A stretch of 64,000 nt of DNA from a virus. The notes under the pieces are model-generated. The model had not been told where the DNA came from. It worked only from the letters and a program-made list of their open reading frames with translations, and ran no database searches. Within the stretch, counting starts at the first letter, position 1. Each line of letters opens with the position of its first letter. Made by a program: the position numbers and the translations under genes. Positions 34,728-43,462 of this stretch are shown here, piece by piece. The stretch spans positions 23,213 to 87,212 of the IMG/VR virus record IMGVR_UViG_3300032086_003519; one strand, 5' to 3'.

Positions 34728-35753
34728 TTAATAAGTTGTTGATTGTGTTTTTGTGACTATTGATCCATTTGTGTATGGCATGTAGTCATTGTTGTCATTT
34801 GTATAAGAGAAAGACATTTCTACATTGCCTCCTCCTGTATCTCCACCCGAAAATCCAACGCCTGTACAATAATTCTTTGACCCCAAATCAAAAATTATAT
34901 TATCAAATTTCAGGACTATTTGCCGATCAGGAGTTGGAAATGTGCCCATAAAAATATTGTTGTTGTCTGATATTAGTATATCTTGTTGGACTGACTTTCT
35001 AGCTATTGCGCTGATTTCACAAGTAACTTCAACAGGCGTTTCTACGTACTTATATTTGTTTTGCTCGCTTGGATTGGTGCCCTGATTTGAACCTCTCCAA
35101 AAACCCGTATCGGCAAGTTCAGAGTAGCTGACCGAAAGACTAATTCCTATTGATTGTATAACCCTAACTTTTATATTATCATCTACTGTTAGTATGGCTG
35201 CGTCAACCTCAGTTGGAAATATACTGTTTTCTGTGTCGAAGTTTTGCTTTCTCATAAGAGTTCCAGACTCTCCAAGAGCCGGAATAGAACCGGCAGACTG
35301 CTTCGTCAGGTTATTGGTAACGAGGGTAATACTTTCAGTAAATATACCATCAACAGAGAAGTTATACGAAATCTCTGTAACCAAACAATATTCAAACTTT
35401 ACTGAATCGACAGAACCACTTATGGTCGTATCATCACCATAAGTCAAACCAATTTCATATTCTTTTAATCCAGTCCAGCCAGCTATACCTAGATTGGAAT
35501 TTTTTAGAAGATAAGAGTCTTCATAATTGCCAGTTCCTATAGTATAGAAAGGCGTATCACCAGATCTTAGATGTCGTTCTATTGTTATTGTCACTTCTGG
35601 CTTGTTGTATCTATCTCCAAAAGCCTGAGATCTTCCGGTATCAAGTATAGCTTCAGCGTCAGCGCTATAGTCAACGCCAACGCTTTGGACGTTCTTTAAG
35701 TACGTGCCATCAACGAAGACCGCCTGACACGCATAAAAAACTCTGTTACCCAT
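34728..35753 (-). CDS. Virion structural protein, possibly tail tube-like
   Basis: 341 residues, beta-rich with many glycines, asparagines and tyrosines. VDYSADAEAILDTGRSQAFG and EISYNFSVDGIFTESITLVT are typical of tail-tube or similar phage virion proteins. No signal peptide or membrane segment. It lies between RNR and DUF1501 copy 3. Exact virion location cannot be told. Confidence 0.55.
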   Translation of the reverse strand: MGNRVFYACQAVFVDGTYLKNVQSVGVDYSADAEAILDTGRSQAFGDRYNKPEVTITIERHLRSGDTPFYTIGTGNYEDSYLLKNSNLGIAGWTGLKEYEIGLTYGDDTTISGSVDSVKFEYCLVTEISYNFSVDGIFTESITLVTNNLTKQSAGSIPALGESGTLMRKQNFDTENSIFPTEVDAAILTVDDNIKVRVIQSIGISLSVSYSELADTGFWRGSNQGTNPSEQNKYKYVETPVEVTCEISAIARKSVQQDILISDNNNIFMGTFPTPDRQIVLKFDNIIFDLGSKNYCTGVGFSGGDTGGGNVEMSFSYTNDNNDYMPYTNGSIVTKTQSTTY

Positions 35754-35767
35754 AGTAAGTACCTTTA

Positions 35768-36775
35768 TTAAAAGTCGTCAACTAAATTTCCTACAGAATA
35801 CTCAGTGACTCTAGTCTCGAAAAAGTTCTTGCATTTTTCCAGATCAATGATCTCGCTCATCCAAGGAAATGGGTTCTGTGCATTTCCATAAGGTGATGGT
35901 AAATTTAAATTGGTTAATCTTCTGTCAGCAATAAACTGAACATAATCAATAAACATATCTGCGTTTAATCCTAAGATACCATTTGGTAGAACATCTCTAG
36001 CATATGCTAACTCTAGCTCCATAGCTGTATCAATATGCTCGATGGTTTCTTTTTCCATTGCTTTTGTCCAGATCTTAGGATTGTCTTCTCTCAATCTATT
36101 AATAAGAGTTGTCCCAAAGTTGATGTGGATACTCTCATCACGAAGTGTGTATTGAATTTGCTCTCCAATTCCCGGCAGTTTGTTTTGCCTATTAAATGAA
36201 AGGAGCATAGCAAAGCCAGAGAAGAAGAAAATCCCTTCACAGATAACATAATAAGTAATAATATTACGAAGGAATTCCCTTTTCCCCTCCAGCGTATTTA
36301 TATTAAAATCAGGGCGATTGATGTCAGTTGTAATGTTCATCAAGAACTCGTCTTTGGCCTTGATACTCGGAATTGAATTATATGCCTGATAAACTTCATC
36401 AATATCTAAGTTCAAAGAGTCACAAACATAAACCACAGTAAGGTTGTGGAGGCTTTCCTCATATGCTTGACGCAGAATATATTGGCGACATTCTGGATCT
36501 GTTACAAACTTGAATACACTGAGAAGCAAGTTATTGGCAACCAAAGATTCTGATCCAGCAAAGAACCCTAAGCATCTCTTCACAACTAATCTTTCATCTT
36601 CGGATAGAGAGTTAGATTTCCACTGTTCAATGTCTTTTGCCATAGAGACCTCTGTAGGCATCCAATTGTTAGCGGCTCCGTCGATGAATAAATCCCATGC
36701 CCATTTGTTTGTATGCGGCAAGATTTGATTCACAGTGGCTACTTTATCTGATATAATTTCTTTGCTTTTTTTCAT
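35768..36775 (-). CDS. nrdB: Ribonucleotide reductase small subunit, tyrosine-less (class Ic-like)
   Basis: 335 residues. Numbering from the ATG at 36775 that shares TAATG with the nrdA stop, the six metal ligands are E76 (in GSESLV), E107 and H110 (EESLHNL), E180 (ICEGIFF), E214 and H217 (RDESIH). The position of the radical tyrosine (four after the first histidine) is valine V114. A glutamate first ligand and no tyrosine are features of Chlamydia-type class Ic subunits, which use a Mn/Fe centre. It would work with NrdA to make dNDPs. Confidence 0.9.
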   Translation of the reverse strand: MKKSKEIISDKVATVNQILPHTNKWAWDLFIDGAANNWMPTEVSMAKDIEQWKSNSLSEDERLVVKRCLGFFAGSESLVANNLLLSVFKFVTDPECRQYILRQAYEESLHNLTVVYVCDSLNLDIDEVYQAYNSIPSIKAKDEFLMNITTDINRPDFNINTLEGKREFLRNIITYYVICEGIFFFSGFAMLLSFNRQNKLPGIGEQIQYTLRDESIHINFGTTLINRLREDNPKIWTKAMEKETIEHIDTAMELELAYARDVLPNGILGLNADMFIDYVQFIADRRLTNLNLPSPYGNAQNPFPWMSEIIDLEKCKNFFETRVTEYSVGNLVDDF

Positions 36776-39225
36776 TATTGACAACTCTCACATCCGGGAT
36801 CTAAAATAGAACATGCCTTAATTTCTTCTGCTTGTGGCTCTTCGGTTGACTTAAAACTAACAGTTGATTTCTCAACGCGAGTGGCGGCTTTGCCTCTCAA
36901 GTAATATGTAGTTTTTAATCCGTTTTCCCAAGCACAAAAATATAAGTCATTCAAAAACTTAAGACTGTCATGTTTGTTGTAAAGATTAAGCGATTGTCCC
37001 ATATCAATCCACTTCTGTCTTTCAGCCGCAGCCTTAATTAAAATTTCTGGTTCAATATCAAAAGCAGTAATAAACTCTCTCTGAATATCTTCATCCAGAT
37101 CAACCGCCATAACGTCTCCGTCAGCAGTTTTTAGAGCATCTACTAGCTCTTGACACCAAATACCCTTCTTCTTAGCCATTGCAACAAAATGTTCATTGAC
37201 CATAGTAAACTCTCCACTAAGTGTTGAGTACACATAAAGAACCGAGTAATCTGGCTCAATAGACTGCGAACAACCCTGAATATATGAGATGGTTGCGGTA
37301 GGAGCGATTGCCATGACATTACTATTACGCATACCATGTTTTCTCACTAATTCCCTAACCTCATCCCATTCTTCTACAAAGTTCTCGAAGTCCTCTTTCT
37401 TATACACATTATCTGACCTGTGAGTCTCTCTCTGATTCATTAAATCACAATAAGTATCTATAGGAAAATTACCTTTATCCCATTCGGAACCCTCAAAAGA
37501 GGGGTATGCGCCTTTTTCCTTAGCTAATAATGCTGACGTTTTGATCGCATGTAAAGAAATAAATTCTTGTATTTTCCCGCACAGTATGACTGCATCTTGA
37601 GAATTATACGGTATTCCTAGCTTGTGTAACACATCATGAGTACCCATAATACCAAGCCCTACAGGTCTGTGTTTCAGGTTTGACTTTTTGGCTTCTTTTG
37701 TAGGGTAGAAGTTTAGATTTACAACATTGTCTAAGCCTCTAACTGCCACCTCTACGGTTTTCTGTAGCTTTTTCCAATCAATAGTTCTAACTTTTAAGTG
37801 CGATGATAGATTGATACTGGCGAGATTACAGACTGCTGTTTCACCTACCTCGACAATTTCACCTTCTTCATAAACTGTAGGTTTGGTGTGCAGTAAAATC
37901 TCAGTACACAGATTAGAAGAATGGACTACACCCTCATGTTTATTAGAATATCTTATATTAGATGGGTCTTTAAAGGTGATCCAAGGATGTCCAGTTTCAT
38001 AAAGCGCAGTAAGAACTTTCTTCCAAAGGTCTTTAGCATTAATAGTTCTATAATTATTTATTTCTCCATTGTCTGCGGCTTTCTTATATTTTCTATAAAC
38101 CTTAGTAAACTCTTTGCCGTAGGTATCGTGTAACTCTGGACATTCTGCTGGATCAAACAAATACCAATCTTGGTTTTTTGTGACAGCTACCATAAAGTCA
38201 TCTGGAATCCATAAGGCAGTATTCATGTCGTGACAACGACGGCGATCATCTCCAGTATTTTTTCTAAGGTCTAAGAAGTCTTCAATGTCTAAATGCCAAG
38301 GTTCAATATAAGAACATCCAGCACCTTTTCTTTTTCCTCCTTGATTGACCGCCACTAATAAGTCATTGAATATTTTTAACCAAGGAACAAGGCCTGTAGA
38401 CTTTCCATTTGTGCCTTTTATGTAGCCGCCTGTAGCTCTTACGCTAGACCAATCAACACCAAGCCCTCCAGCATATTTCGACAATCTAGACTGTCCATGT
38501 AACGTACCAAAGATGCCATCAATTGAATCTCCCACTGTACTCAAATAGCAAGAAGAAAGCTGAGACCGTTTTGTCCCACTGTTAAACAGTGTAGGAGTAG
38601 ATGGAGAATATCTAAACTCTGACATCATATTATATATTTCGAGAGCCTTCTCTTCTTTATTATCCCCCTCTGCAAGACATAGACCCATAGCTACTCGCAT
38701 ATAAAATGCTTGAGGGGTTTCCATTCTCTGTTCATTTAGGTGGATAAAATAGCGATCATAGAGGGTTTGGATGCCCAAGTATTTGAATAGTTTGTCCCTT
38801 GATGGAACCATATTCTCAGCTAGGTAATCAAGATCATAAGAAAGGAGTCTATCACTGAGCCTCTCTTCTTTTACTAACCTTTTGATGTTTTTCACAAAAG
38901 CTTTTTTGTACTGCTCTTCAAAATTTTCACTACCTACGTCTTCGCCAAACACCTCTTTATAAAGATTGTTAAGTAGCATCCTCGCAGCTACATAAGCATA
39001 GTTTGGTTCTTTTTCTATCTTAGAGCGAGCAGATAATATCAGCGCCTTGTTTATTTCTGATGTTGGTATCTTATTGTAGAGTTGCAAACTAGCATCAAGA
39101 ACTACTTCGCTCACAGAAACATCTTCAAGTTCATTACAAGCCCTTTCAACGCACTCATTTATCTTGTCTAAACAAACATCTTCTAGTCTACCGTTGCGTT
39201 TTTTAATTTTTATATCTTGGCTCAT
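36775..39225 (-). CDS. nrdA: Ribonucleotide reductase large subunit (class I)
   Basis: 816 residues. An ATP-cone-like domain at the N-terminus (IKKRNGRLEDVCLDKINECV), then the catalytic barrel with SQLSSCYLSTVGDS and AVCNLASINLS (redox cysteines), NLCTEI (active-site N, C and E), and CSILDPGCESC at the C-terminus for re-reduction. It reduces ribonucleotide diphosphates. The in-frame TTG at 39243 is less likely than ATG 39225. Upstream lie a strong promoter and a structured RNA with a terminator, pointing to regulated expression. Confidence 0.95.
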   Translation of the reverse strand: MSQDIKIKKRNGRLEDVCLDKINECVERACNELEDVSVSEVVLDASLQLYNKIPTSEINKALILSARSKIEKEPNYAYVAARMLLNNLYKEVFGEDVGSENFEEQYKKAFVKNIKRLVKEERLSDRLLSYDLDYLAENMVPSRDKLFKYLGIQTLYDRYFIHLNEQRMETPQAFYMRVAMGLCLAEGDNKEEKALEIYNMMSEFRYSPSTPTLFNSGTKRSQLSSCYLSTVGDSIDGIFGTLHGQSRLSKYAGGLGVDWSSVRATGGYIKGTNGKSTGLVPWLKIFNDLLVAVNQGGKRKGAGCSYIEPWHLDIEDFLDLRKNTGDDRRRCHDMNTALWIPDDFMVAVTKNQDWYLFDPAECPELHDTYGKEFTKVYRKYKKAADNGEINNYRTINAKDLWKKVLTALYETGHPWITFKDPSNIRYSNKHEGVVHSSNLCTEILLHTKPTVYEEGEIVEVGETAVCNLASINLSSHLKVRTIDWKKLQKTVEVAVRGLDNVVNLNFYPTKEAKKSNLKHRPVGLGIMGTHDVLHKLGIPYNSQDAVILCGKIQEFISLHAIKTSALLAKEKGAYPSFEGSEWDKGNFPIDTYCDLMNQRETHRSDNVYKKEDFENFVEEWDEVRELVRKHGMRNSNVMAIAPTATISYIQGCSQSIEPDYSVLYVYSTLSGEFTMVNEHFVAMAKKKGIWCQELVDALKTADGDVMAVDLDEDIQREFITAFDIEPEILIKAAAERQKWIDMGQSLNLYNKHDSLKFLNDLYFCAWENGLKTTYYLRGKAATRVEKSTVSFKSTEEPQAEEIKACSILDPGCESCQ

Positions 39226-39261
39226 AAGTCTCACTGGAATCAAAGGTTAGTGTAAGTGTAT

Positions 39262-39354
39262 AAAAAAAACGACACTTATAACATACAGAGATAGGAACTT
39301 GTCTACTCTAAGTTTATCCCTGTGCCTTTCGGCTTGTCGGGGTAAGTGTCGTTT
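39262..39354 (-). terminator. Intrinsic terminator closing the nrdA leader RNA
   Basis: A perfect 12-base stem, AAACGACACTTA paired with TAAGTGTCGTTT, is followed on the minus strand by eight T. The stem encloses two more hairpins instead of a small loop, so termination could be conditional on how that RNA folds. It lies between the promoter at 39400 and the nrdA start at 39225. Confidence 0.7.
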
Positions 39355-39394
39355 AGCCTGTTTTCCAAAACTGGCTTTTTATTCCCCAACGACT
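39262..39394 (-). ncRNA. Structured leader RNA upstream of nrdA
   Basis: About 133 bases from the predicted start (39394) to the T-run. Order of elements in the RNA: GUCGUU and GGGG near the 5' end; a hairpin GCC...GGC; AACGACACUUA; CCCC; a small hairpin GCC-GAAA-GGC; a long hairpin ACAGGGAUA...UAUCUCUGU enclosing AACUU/AAGUU; then UAAGUGUCGUU and U8. GUCGUU can pair with AACGAC and GGGG with CCCC (a pseudoknot), which would compete with the terminator stem. This looks like a switch or an attenuated leader for the RNR genes. Not matched to a known family. Confidence 0.6.
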
Positions 39395-39399
39395 GTTAA

Positions 39400-39428
39400 A
39401 TTATAGTGTTCGTTGAGCGGATTTGCAA
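39400..39428 (-). promoter_or_regulatory. Sigma70-like promoter for nrdA leader
   Basis: On the minus strand TTGCAA (39423-39428) is followed by 17 bases and TATAAT (39400-39405). It is placed six bases before the start of the structured leader RNA. The -35 context TCTTGCAAA is shared with the promoters at 56995 and 62174. Confidence 0.75.
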
Positions 39429-39442
39429 GATCTAATTAATGA

Positions 39443-39646
39443 CTAACCGCCAAAAAATGATCTTTTTTCGTCGTCACCATCTTCGTCTTCCGAGACTGGC
39501 TCTGGAGCCGGAGCTGGTGCTGGTACTGGGTCTTTTTTAACACCCAAAGCTTCCGCCATAGCGGTAAATACTTCAACAAGCTGTTCATGGTTCTGAGTGC
39601 CAAGAATAACCTTATCTAACATATCTTTGATTACAACTTTGTCCAT
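39443..39646 (-). CDS. Small acidic protein with proline-alanine stretch
   Basis: 67 residues. A helical N-terminal part (VVIKDMLDKVILGTQNHEQL), then PVPAPAPAPEPVSEDEDGDD, then KRSFFGG. The repeat of proline and alanine forms an extended linker. Function not recognised; it may bind another virion protein through its ends. It is the last gene before the nrdA promoter. Confidence 0.55.
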   Translation of the reverse strand: MDKVVIKDMLDKVILGTQNHEQLVEVFTAMAEALGVKKDPVPAPAPAPEPVSEDEDGDDEKRSFFGG

Positions 39647-39658
39647 TTCTAAAATCTC

Positions 39659-39949
39659 CTATTTACAATTATGAATGGCTTCTATTATCTTTTCTGTTAC
39701 AGACAACTGTGTCTGATGAATAGATTCTTCTAACTTGTCCATCTTATTATCAATCTTAGTCTCCAATCCGTCAACCTTATTCTCTAAAGAATCCAATCTT
39801 CTTGATATAGAATCATTGACTTTTTCTTCTAACATTGCTAACTTACCCCCATGCTTGACTATAGTTCTAAGAACCCAAGCAATAAGAGGTAATGCGACCA
39901 TGCCGAAAAACTGCGTAATTTCTTTTACTAACTCCCATGTATCTTCCAT
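39659..39949 (-). CDS. Membrane protein with coiled coil, holin- or spanin-like
   Basis: 96 residues from the ATG at 39949 (a GTG at 39958 is also possible; AGGGG lies upstream of the ATG). One hydrophobic helix (FFGMVALPLIAWVLRTIV), then a heptad-rich coiled coil (KLAMLEEKVNDSISRRLDSL and on). This layout is found in phage lysis-cassette membrane proteins, but a lysis role is unproven. Confidence 0.55.
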   Translation of the reverse strand: MEDTWELVKEITQFFGMVALPLIAWVLRTIVKHGGKLAMLEEKVNDSISRRLDSLENKVDGLETKIDNKMDKLEESIHQTQLSVTEKIIEAIHNCK

Positions 39950-39962
39950 AGCGATCACCCCT

Positions 39963-39995
39963 AAAAAAAATAAGGGGAGGGAAACCCCTCCCCTT
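39963..39995 (-). terminator. Intrinsic terminator after virion gene
   Basis: On the minus strand AAGGGGAGGG, a four-base loop, CCCTCCCCTT and then a run of T. Ten-pair GC-rich stem. It closes the transcript of the structural gene at 40015. Confidence 0.85.
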
Positions 39996-40014
39996 GTAAA
40001 ACTCTAAATTGTTA

Positions 40015-40689
40015 TTACATACCAGTGATGGCTTTGTAATCGAAGAAGTCTCCGCCACTGCTTACGCTTAGTGTTACGAAGTCTACCTTCAATACTAGTT
40101 CACCCGGAATTGCGCGAGTTGGGTTACCAGCATTGTCTGCTGTTCCCTGTACATCGCTTCCTGTTGTTGCGCCAGCCATAGCAGTACCATCTAGCTCTGC
40201 TGGAGATGCTGCTGCGGTGCCGGAAGAATTCAACCAGTTAATACGCATGTTGGTGATCGTAGCGCCACTGTCAAGAGTACCAGTCCAGCTGAACTGATTT
40301 TGTCTCCAGCCAGTAAGTAGCTTGGCTCCGTAATCGCCTTGGAATGTAGCAATAGACTTTCTGTTGTCCCCTCTGCCCATAGTGAGTAGCTGAGTTTTAG
40401 ATACGCCAGAGAGAGTTGAAGAAGATCTAGCAATAACGTATTTGCCCTCTTCGCTGTAACCAAAAGTACCAGCAGATAGAGCTTTTTGTACGTTGTAAAT
40501 ACCGCTAGCTGTGACGCTTGGTAGCATGTTGCTATCTGGGGCTACTGCTACACCGTCTAAAAGAGTAAGACTTTTTGTTATAACGTCACCAGTAGTGTCG
40601 TTACCTAGAATTGTACCACCCTGTGTTTGCGAAACAAAAGTCCCGCCAGTTGTGTTCTTTAGGTGGCTGTTGTTGCTTGGAACTGCCAT
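40015..40689 (-). CDS. Virion structural protein
   Basis: 224 residues, rich in glycine, threonine, serine and alanine and without charged clusters, as in exposed phage virion proteins. The start is the ATG followed by GCA, with AGGAG nine bases upstream. A strong terminator follows, so the gene is a separate unit, probably highly expressed. It may be a tail or head-decoration protein; the exact type is unknown. Confidence 0.6.
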   Translation of the reverse strand: MAVPSNNSHLKNTTGGTFVSQTQGGTILGNDTTGDVITKSLTLLDGVAVAPDSNMLPSVTASGIYNVQKALSAGTFGYSEEGKYVIARSSSTLSGVSKTQLLTMGRGDNRKSIATFQGDYGAKLLTGWRQNQFSWTGTLDSGATITNMRINWLNSSGTAAASPAELDGTAMAGATTGSDVQGTADNAGNPTRAIPGELVLKVDFVTLSVSSGGDFFDYKAITGM

Positions 40690-40759
40690 TATACATGACT
40701 CCTATAAAAAATAAAGATATTTTATTCCCACATTTGTCCGTATAATAATCCAAGTCCTA

Positions 40760-41398
40760 CTATATATTACACAAATTGTCAAGTATTTTATATGATTTTA
40801 TTCTGATTCCATAGATATTTGATTTATAAAAAATATCATAATGATCTTGGCTTAGTATTGGAGAACAGCTAACAACAGGCATATCTATCTGGTCTTCTAT
40901 TGTTTTGCAACATATTATATTATCTACAATGTCATCTACCATTGTTCCTGTTCCAATAACTATCTCGGAAGAATTGTTGGATTTCAGGCAATAACACAAG
41001 TCCATTACAAATGACCAGTCAGAAACCCTGTATTCTATTACAGGACGAAGAGAGATGTCATATTCACTACAAGCAGAAGCACAAGACTTGAAGTCTTTTC
41101 TTATACTAGCTAAATTAGATGCTTCTAAATCATTTCTATTTATAACTAAGTCAATGCTTTTGGCTCCTCTTCTTTTTGCTAATATTATATCGTGTATTCT
41201 CACGTTTGTGTCGGATATACCGTATGGGTAATCCACAATAGCAGAAAAGTTCAGATGCTCCTTTATTAGCGATTCATCAATTCTAGATAGTAGCCCTGAC
41301 GGAGTGCAGATCGTATCTACTTTGCTGTTTGCAGAATTAAATATACACTCCAGAACGGAGCTGTAATTAGCTTCGTTACACAAGACTTCTAATTTCAT
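40760..41398 (-). CDS. DeoC-like aldolase, catalytic lysine apparently missing
   Basis: 212 residues. AKRRGAKSIDLVINRNDLEA matches the GAxEID-V-N strand of deoxyribose-phosphate aldolase, and RPVIEYRVSDWSFVMDLCYCL its next part. The Schiff-base lysine segment K-T-S-T-G is replaced by VIGTGTMVDD, without lysine. So it is a divergent member, possibly inactive or with another activity. It shares one base with the sigma-factor stop. Confidence 0.5.
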   Translation of the reverse strand: MKLEVLCNEANYSSVLECIFNSANSKVDTICTPSGLLSRIDESLIKEHLNFSAIVDYPYGISDTNVRIHDIILAKRRGAKSIDLVINRNDLEASNLASIRKDFKSCASACSEYDISLRPVIEYRVSDWSFVMDLCYCLKSNNSSEIVIGTGTMVDDIVDNIICCKTIEDQIDMPVVSCSPILSQDHYDIFYKSNIYGIRIKSYKILDNLCNI

Positions 41399-41868
41399 TA
41401 GTCATTGTCCTCAAATATCGCTAGTGCGCTGTTGACGGCTCTACGTGCAGTCTCTCTACTGTAACCGTTCTTCTCTCCAATCTCGACCATGGTCATTCTG
41501 TCGAGGTAGCGTTGCTTTAGAATCTTCTTCTGGTCTTCATTGAGGTCTGAGAGCAGGACTTCAATGTTTTCTTTTGGAGTGTGGCAGATGTCAAACGGTA
41601 TGCCATTCTTCTCTCTTCTTCTAATTCTAAGCTGGTTCATCATCGCATAGTTGAGTTGTTGATACAGAAAGGTTGTAAATTTAACACCTCTAGTTTCATC
41701 AAAAGAGTTCAGGCACTTCCACAATACTTCTAGCCTTAAAGATGAGATGTCATCTGGGTCAACACTTTTACAATATTTTGCGCAAACAGAATCCATAATT
41801 TTTTTGTAATCAATATTTTCTAAAGCTTCGTTTAGATCTCTAGTCTTCAATTTAAGATACTTCTTCAT
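41398..41868 (-). CDS. Sigma-70 family sigma factor (late, gp55-like)
   Basis: 156 residues. Region 2: DPDDISSLRLEVLWKCLNSFDETRGVKFTTFLYQQLNYAMMN. Region 4: DLNEDQKKILKQRYLDRMTMVEIGEKNGYSRETARRAV, a clear helix-turn-helix. Size and place near structural genes fit a late-gene sigma like T4 gp55. It differs from the one at 10154, so early and late promoters could be read by different factors. Confidence 0.8.
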   Translation of the reverse strand: MKKYLKLKTRDLNEALENIDYKKIMDSVCAKYCKSVDPDDISSLRLEVLWKCLNSFDETRGVKFTTFLYQQLNYAMMNQLRIRRREKNGIPFDICHTPKENIEVLLSDLNEDQKKILKQRYLDRMTMVEIGEKNGYSRETARRAVNSALAIFEDND

Positions 41869-42478
41869 TCTTGCTCCTTAATATGGTTCCACCAATTTTA
41901 TCACGTAAGTTTTCAAATTTATTTAAATCATTCAAATACTCATCGTTTAGTGTATCTGACATGATATACTCAATTTCTGCCGTTGGACTAATGAAGATAG
42001 CCCAGTAAGGCTTTTCAGAGACTTGATTTTTTACCATCTCAATAGTTTCTTCTACTTCGAGAATGATGTCATCTCTTCCTGATATTGTATCTTCTATATC
42101 GAGTTTTACAAGTGTAGAATTGAAAAGTTTTCCAATTCCAATAAACATTGTGTATCTCGATAATACTTTTATCGCCTCAACCCCTTGAATTTCTTCAATC
42201 TTTTTTACCATATTTTTAGTAATATCAAAAGAAGTATAGCAGAACCAACAGTCCCATCTATTAGAAGGCTTTAACATTGATTCTGCGGCGAACAGGCCAT
42301 AAGGAGTATATAGCACTTTAGGTTGTGGAGGTTCAACTGGAGCATACTTTAGCATATTTTCCATCATCTCTAACTCTTCTTCTGTTAGGTGATCTAGAAA
42401 ATTTATTGGTTCTTCAGAAAGAATTTCATCAACTATAGCGTTCCAGCTTTCCCAAGCTATCGTGGCTTTTTTAGACAT
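41852..42478 (-). CDS. Conserved marine-phage protein, function unknown
   Basis: 208 residues. VLYTPYGLFAAESMLKPSNRW, then CWFCYTSFDITKNMVKKIEE and VLSRYTMFIGIGKLFN. From memory this pattern recurs in marine T4-like phages, next to late transcription genes. No enzyme motif seen. It overlaps the start of the sigma gene by 17 bases. Confidence 0.6.
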   Translation of the reverse strand: MSKKATIAWESWNAIVDEILSEEPINFLDHLTEEELEMMENMLKYAPVEPPQPKVLYTPYGLFAAESMLKPSNRWDCWFCYTSFDITKNMVKKIEEIQGVEAIKVLSRYTMFIGIGKLFNSTLVKLDIEDTISGRDDIILEVEETIEMVKNQVSEKPYWAIFISPTAEIEYIMSDTLNDEYLNDLNKFENLRDKIGGTILRSKNEEVS

Positions 42479-42530
42479 TTTTTGTACTCCACGTTTACTG
42501 TTTGAACTTTAGTCTTATATATAATACACA

Positions 42531-42866
42531 TTATTCAAACTTAACAGCGCTAGGTCTTACAACCAAATCGCAGTTTTTTGATTCTTCCTTGAAGGAGTCA
42601 TAATAAGTAAGGAACGCTAAAAATTGATCTTCTCCACCACCATTGTCGGCAGAGCATTGTCTTTCAATCTCTTTTAGTATTTCCGTTTCATACTCTCCAG
42701 AATTGACTTTATATAATAAACTAGCAAAAGCTGAGATGTCTTCTAGAGAGTTTCCCCATCCGCATTTAAAATATATATCATAAGTTTCCGGTTCTACGAA
42801 TACAGTAAAATAAGAACTGCTAGAAACAGAATCTTGTTGTGGTAAATCTGGATATTGATCTGACAT
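42531..42866 (-). CDS. Hypothetical protein
   Basis: 111 residues from an ATG at 42866 with GGAGAAAGG upstream. Features: aromatic strand-rich segment (SSSYFTVFVEPETYDIYFK), acidic overall. Function unknown. Part of a group of three short overlapping genes. Confidence 0.5.
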   Translation of the reverse strand: MSDQYPDLPQQDSVSSSSYFTVFVEPETYDIYFKCGWGNSLEDISAFASLLYKVNSGEYETEILKEIERQCSADNGGGEDQFLAFLTYYDSFKEESKNCDLVVRPSAVKFE

Positions 42867-43206
42867 ACCTTTCTCCAATTTTGTTTAAGTTGTCGGTGTT
42901 ATTAAGATTCAGCATTTTACCTTTTATACTAAACCCTGCAACATATGGAAAATGACAGTAGTATACAACCTCAAACTCGTCTTCTGAAACTCTACAAAAG
43001 TCAGCTAGCTGATAGTCAAGCCATTCTGTATCATACTTAATATATTCAGATGATAGTTTGCCTAAACATTCTGGAACATCTTCATTATAAAAGTATCGGT
43101 TTATAACATTGCCATCTTGATCCAAAAGTAAACTATTTCTAGTTGCATCTGCTATGTTTTTTGAATTATCGAAAGTCACCGGCAAGATCGACAGTTTAAT
43201 CTTCAT
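42820..43206 (-). CDS. Hypothetical protein
   Basis: 128 residues. LSILPVTFDNSKNIADATRNSLL and the later VVYYCHFPYVAGFSIKG give a beta-rich profile; possible resemblance to Nudix-like folds but the Nudix box is missing. It overlaps both neighbours. Confidence 0.45.
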   Translation of the reverse strand: MKIKLSILPVTFDNSKNIADATRNSLLLDQDGNVINRYFYNEDVPECLGKLSSEYIKYDTEWLDYQLADFCRVSEDEFEVVYYCHFPYVAGFSIKGKMLNLNNTDNLNKIGERYVRSISRFTTTRFCF

Positions 43207-43444
43207 TGTTGCTTTCTTCCGCTTCTTGCGAAGCTTTTAAGTATTGAGCTTTTAATTCTTGAACAAACTGAAAATTGCCTCTAGCATCATTATAATCTTC
43301 TAGAGCGTTTCTAAATTCCTCAAAGATTTGAGGGTGTTCACCAATACCGGCAGGATTTGACATATACACTTTCATTGTTAAACCGGCTTCGTCCATCTTA
43401 GCTTTGTAGTGAGATTCTGCTGCCGATATAAAATCAATATTCAT
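43196..43444 (-). CDS. Small helical hypothetical protein
   Basis: 82 residues, predicted helical and acidic at the end (SQEAEESNNED). AAGGAA precedes the ATG, and a terminator lies upstream, so it starts a new transcription unit or is read through. Unknown function. Confidence 0.5.
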   Translation of the reverse strand: MNIDFISAAESHYKAKMDEAGLTMKVYMSNPAGIGEHPQIFEEFRNALEDYNDARGNFQFVQELKAQYLKASQEAEESNNED

Positions 43445-43462
43445 CTTGTGTTCCTTATTTAA

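Noticed and set aside
39262-39394. Possibility that the leader RNA is a cobalamin, c-di-GMP, purine or glutamine riboswitch
   Set aside because: None of the conserved box sequences of these classes that I remember is present, so I call it an unassigned structured RNA.
40741-40790. A TTGACA-like element (40777-40782) upstream of the virion gene as a promoter
   Set aside because: No -10 sequence at a reasonable distance; the nearest TATATA is only about 10 bases away.
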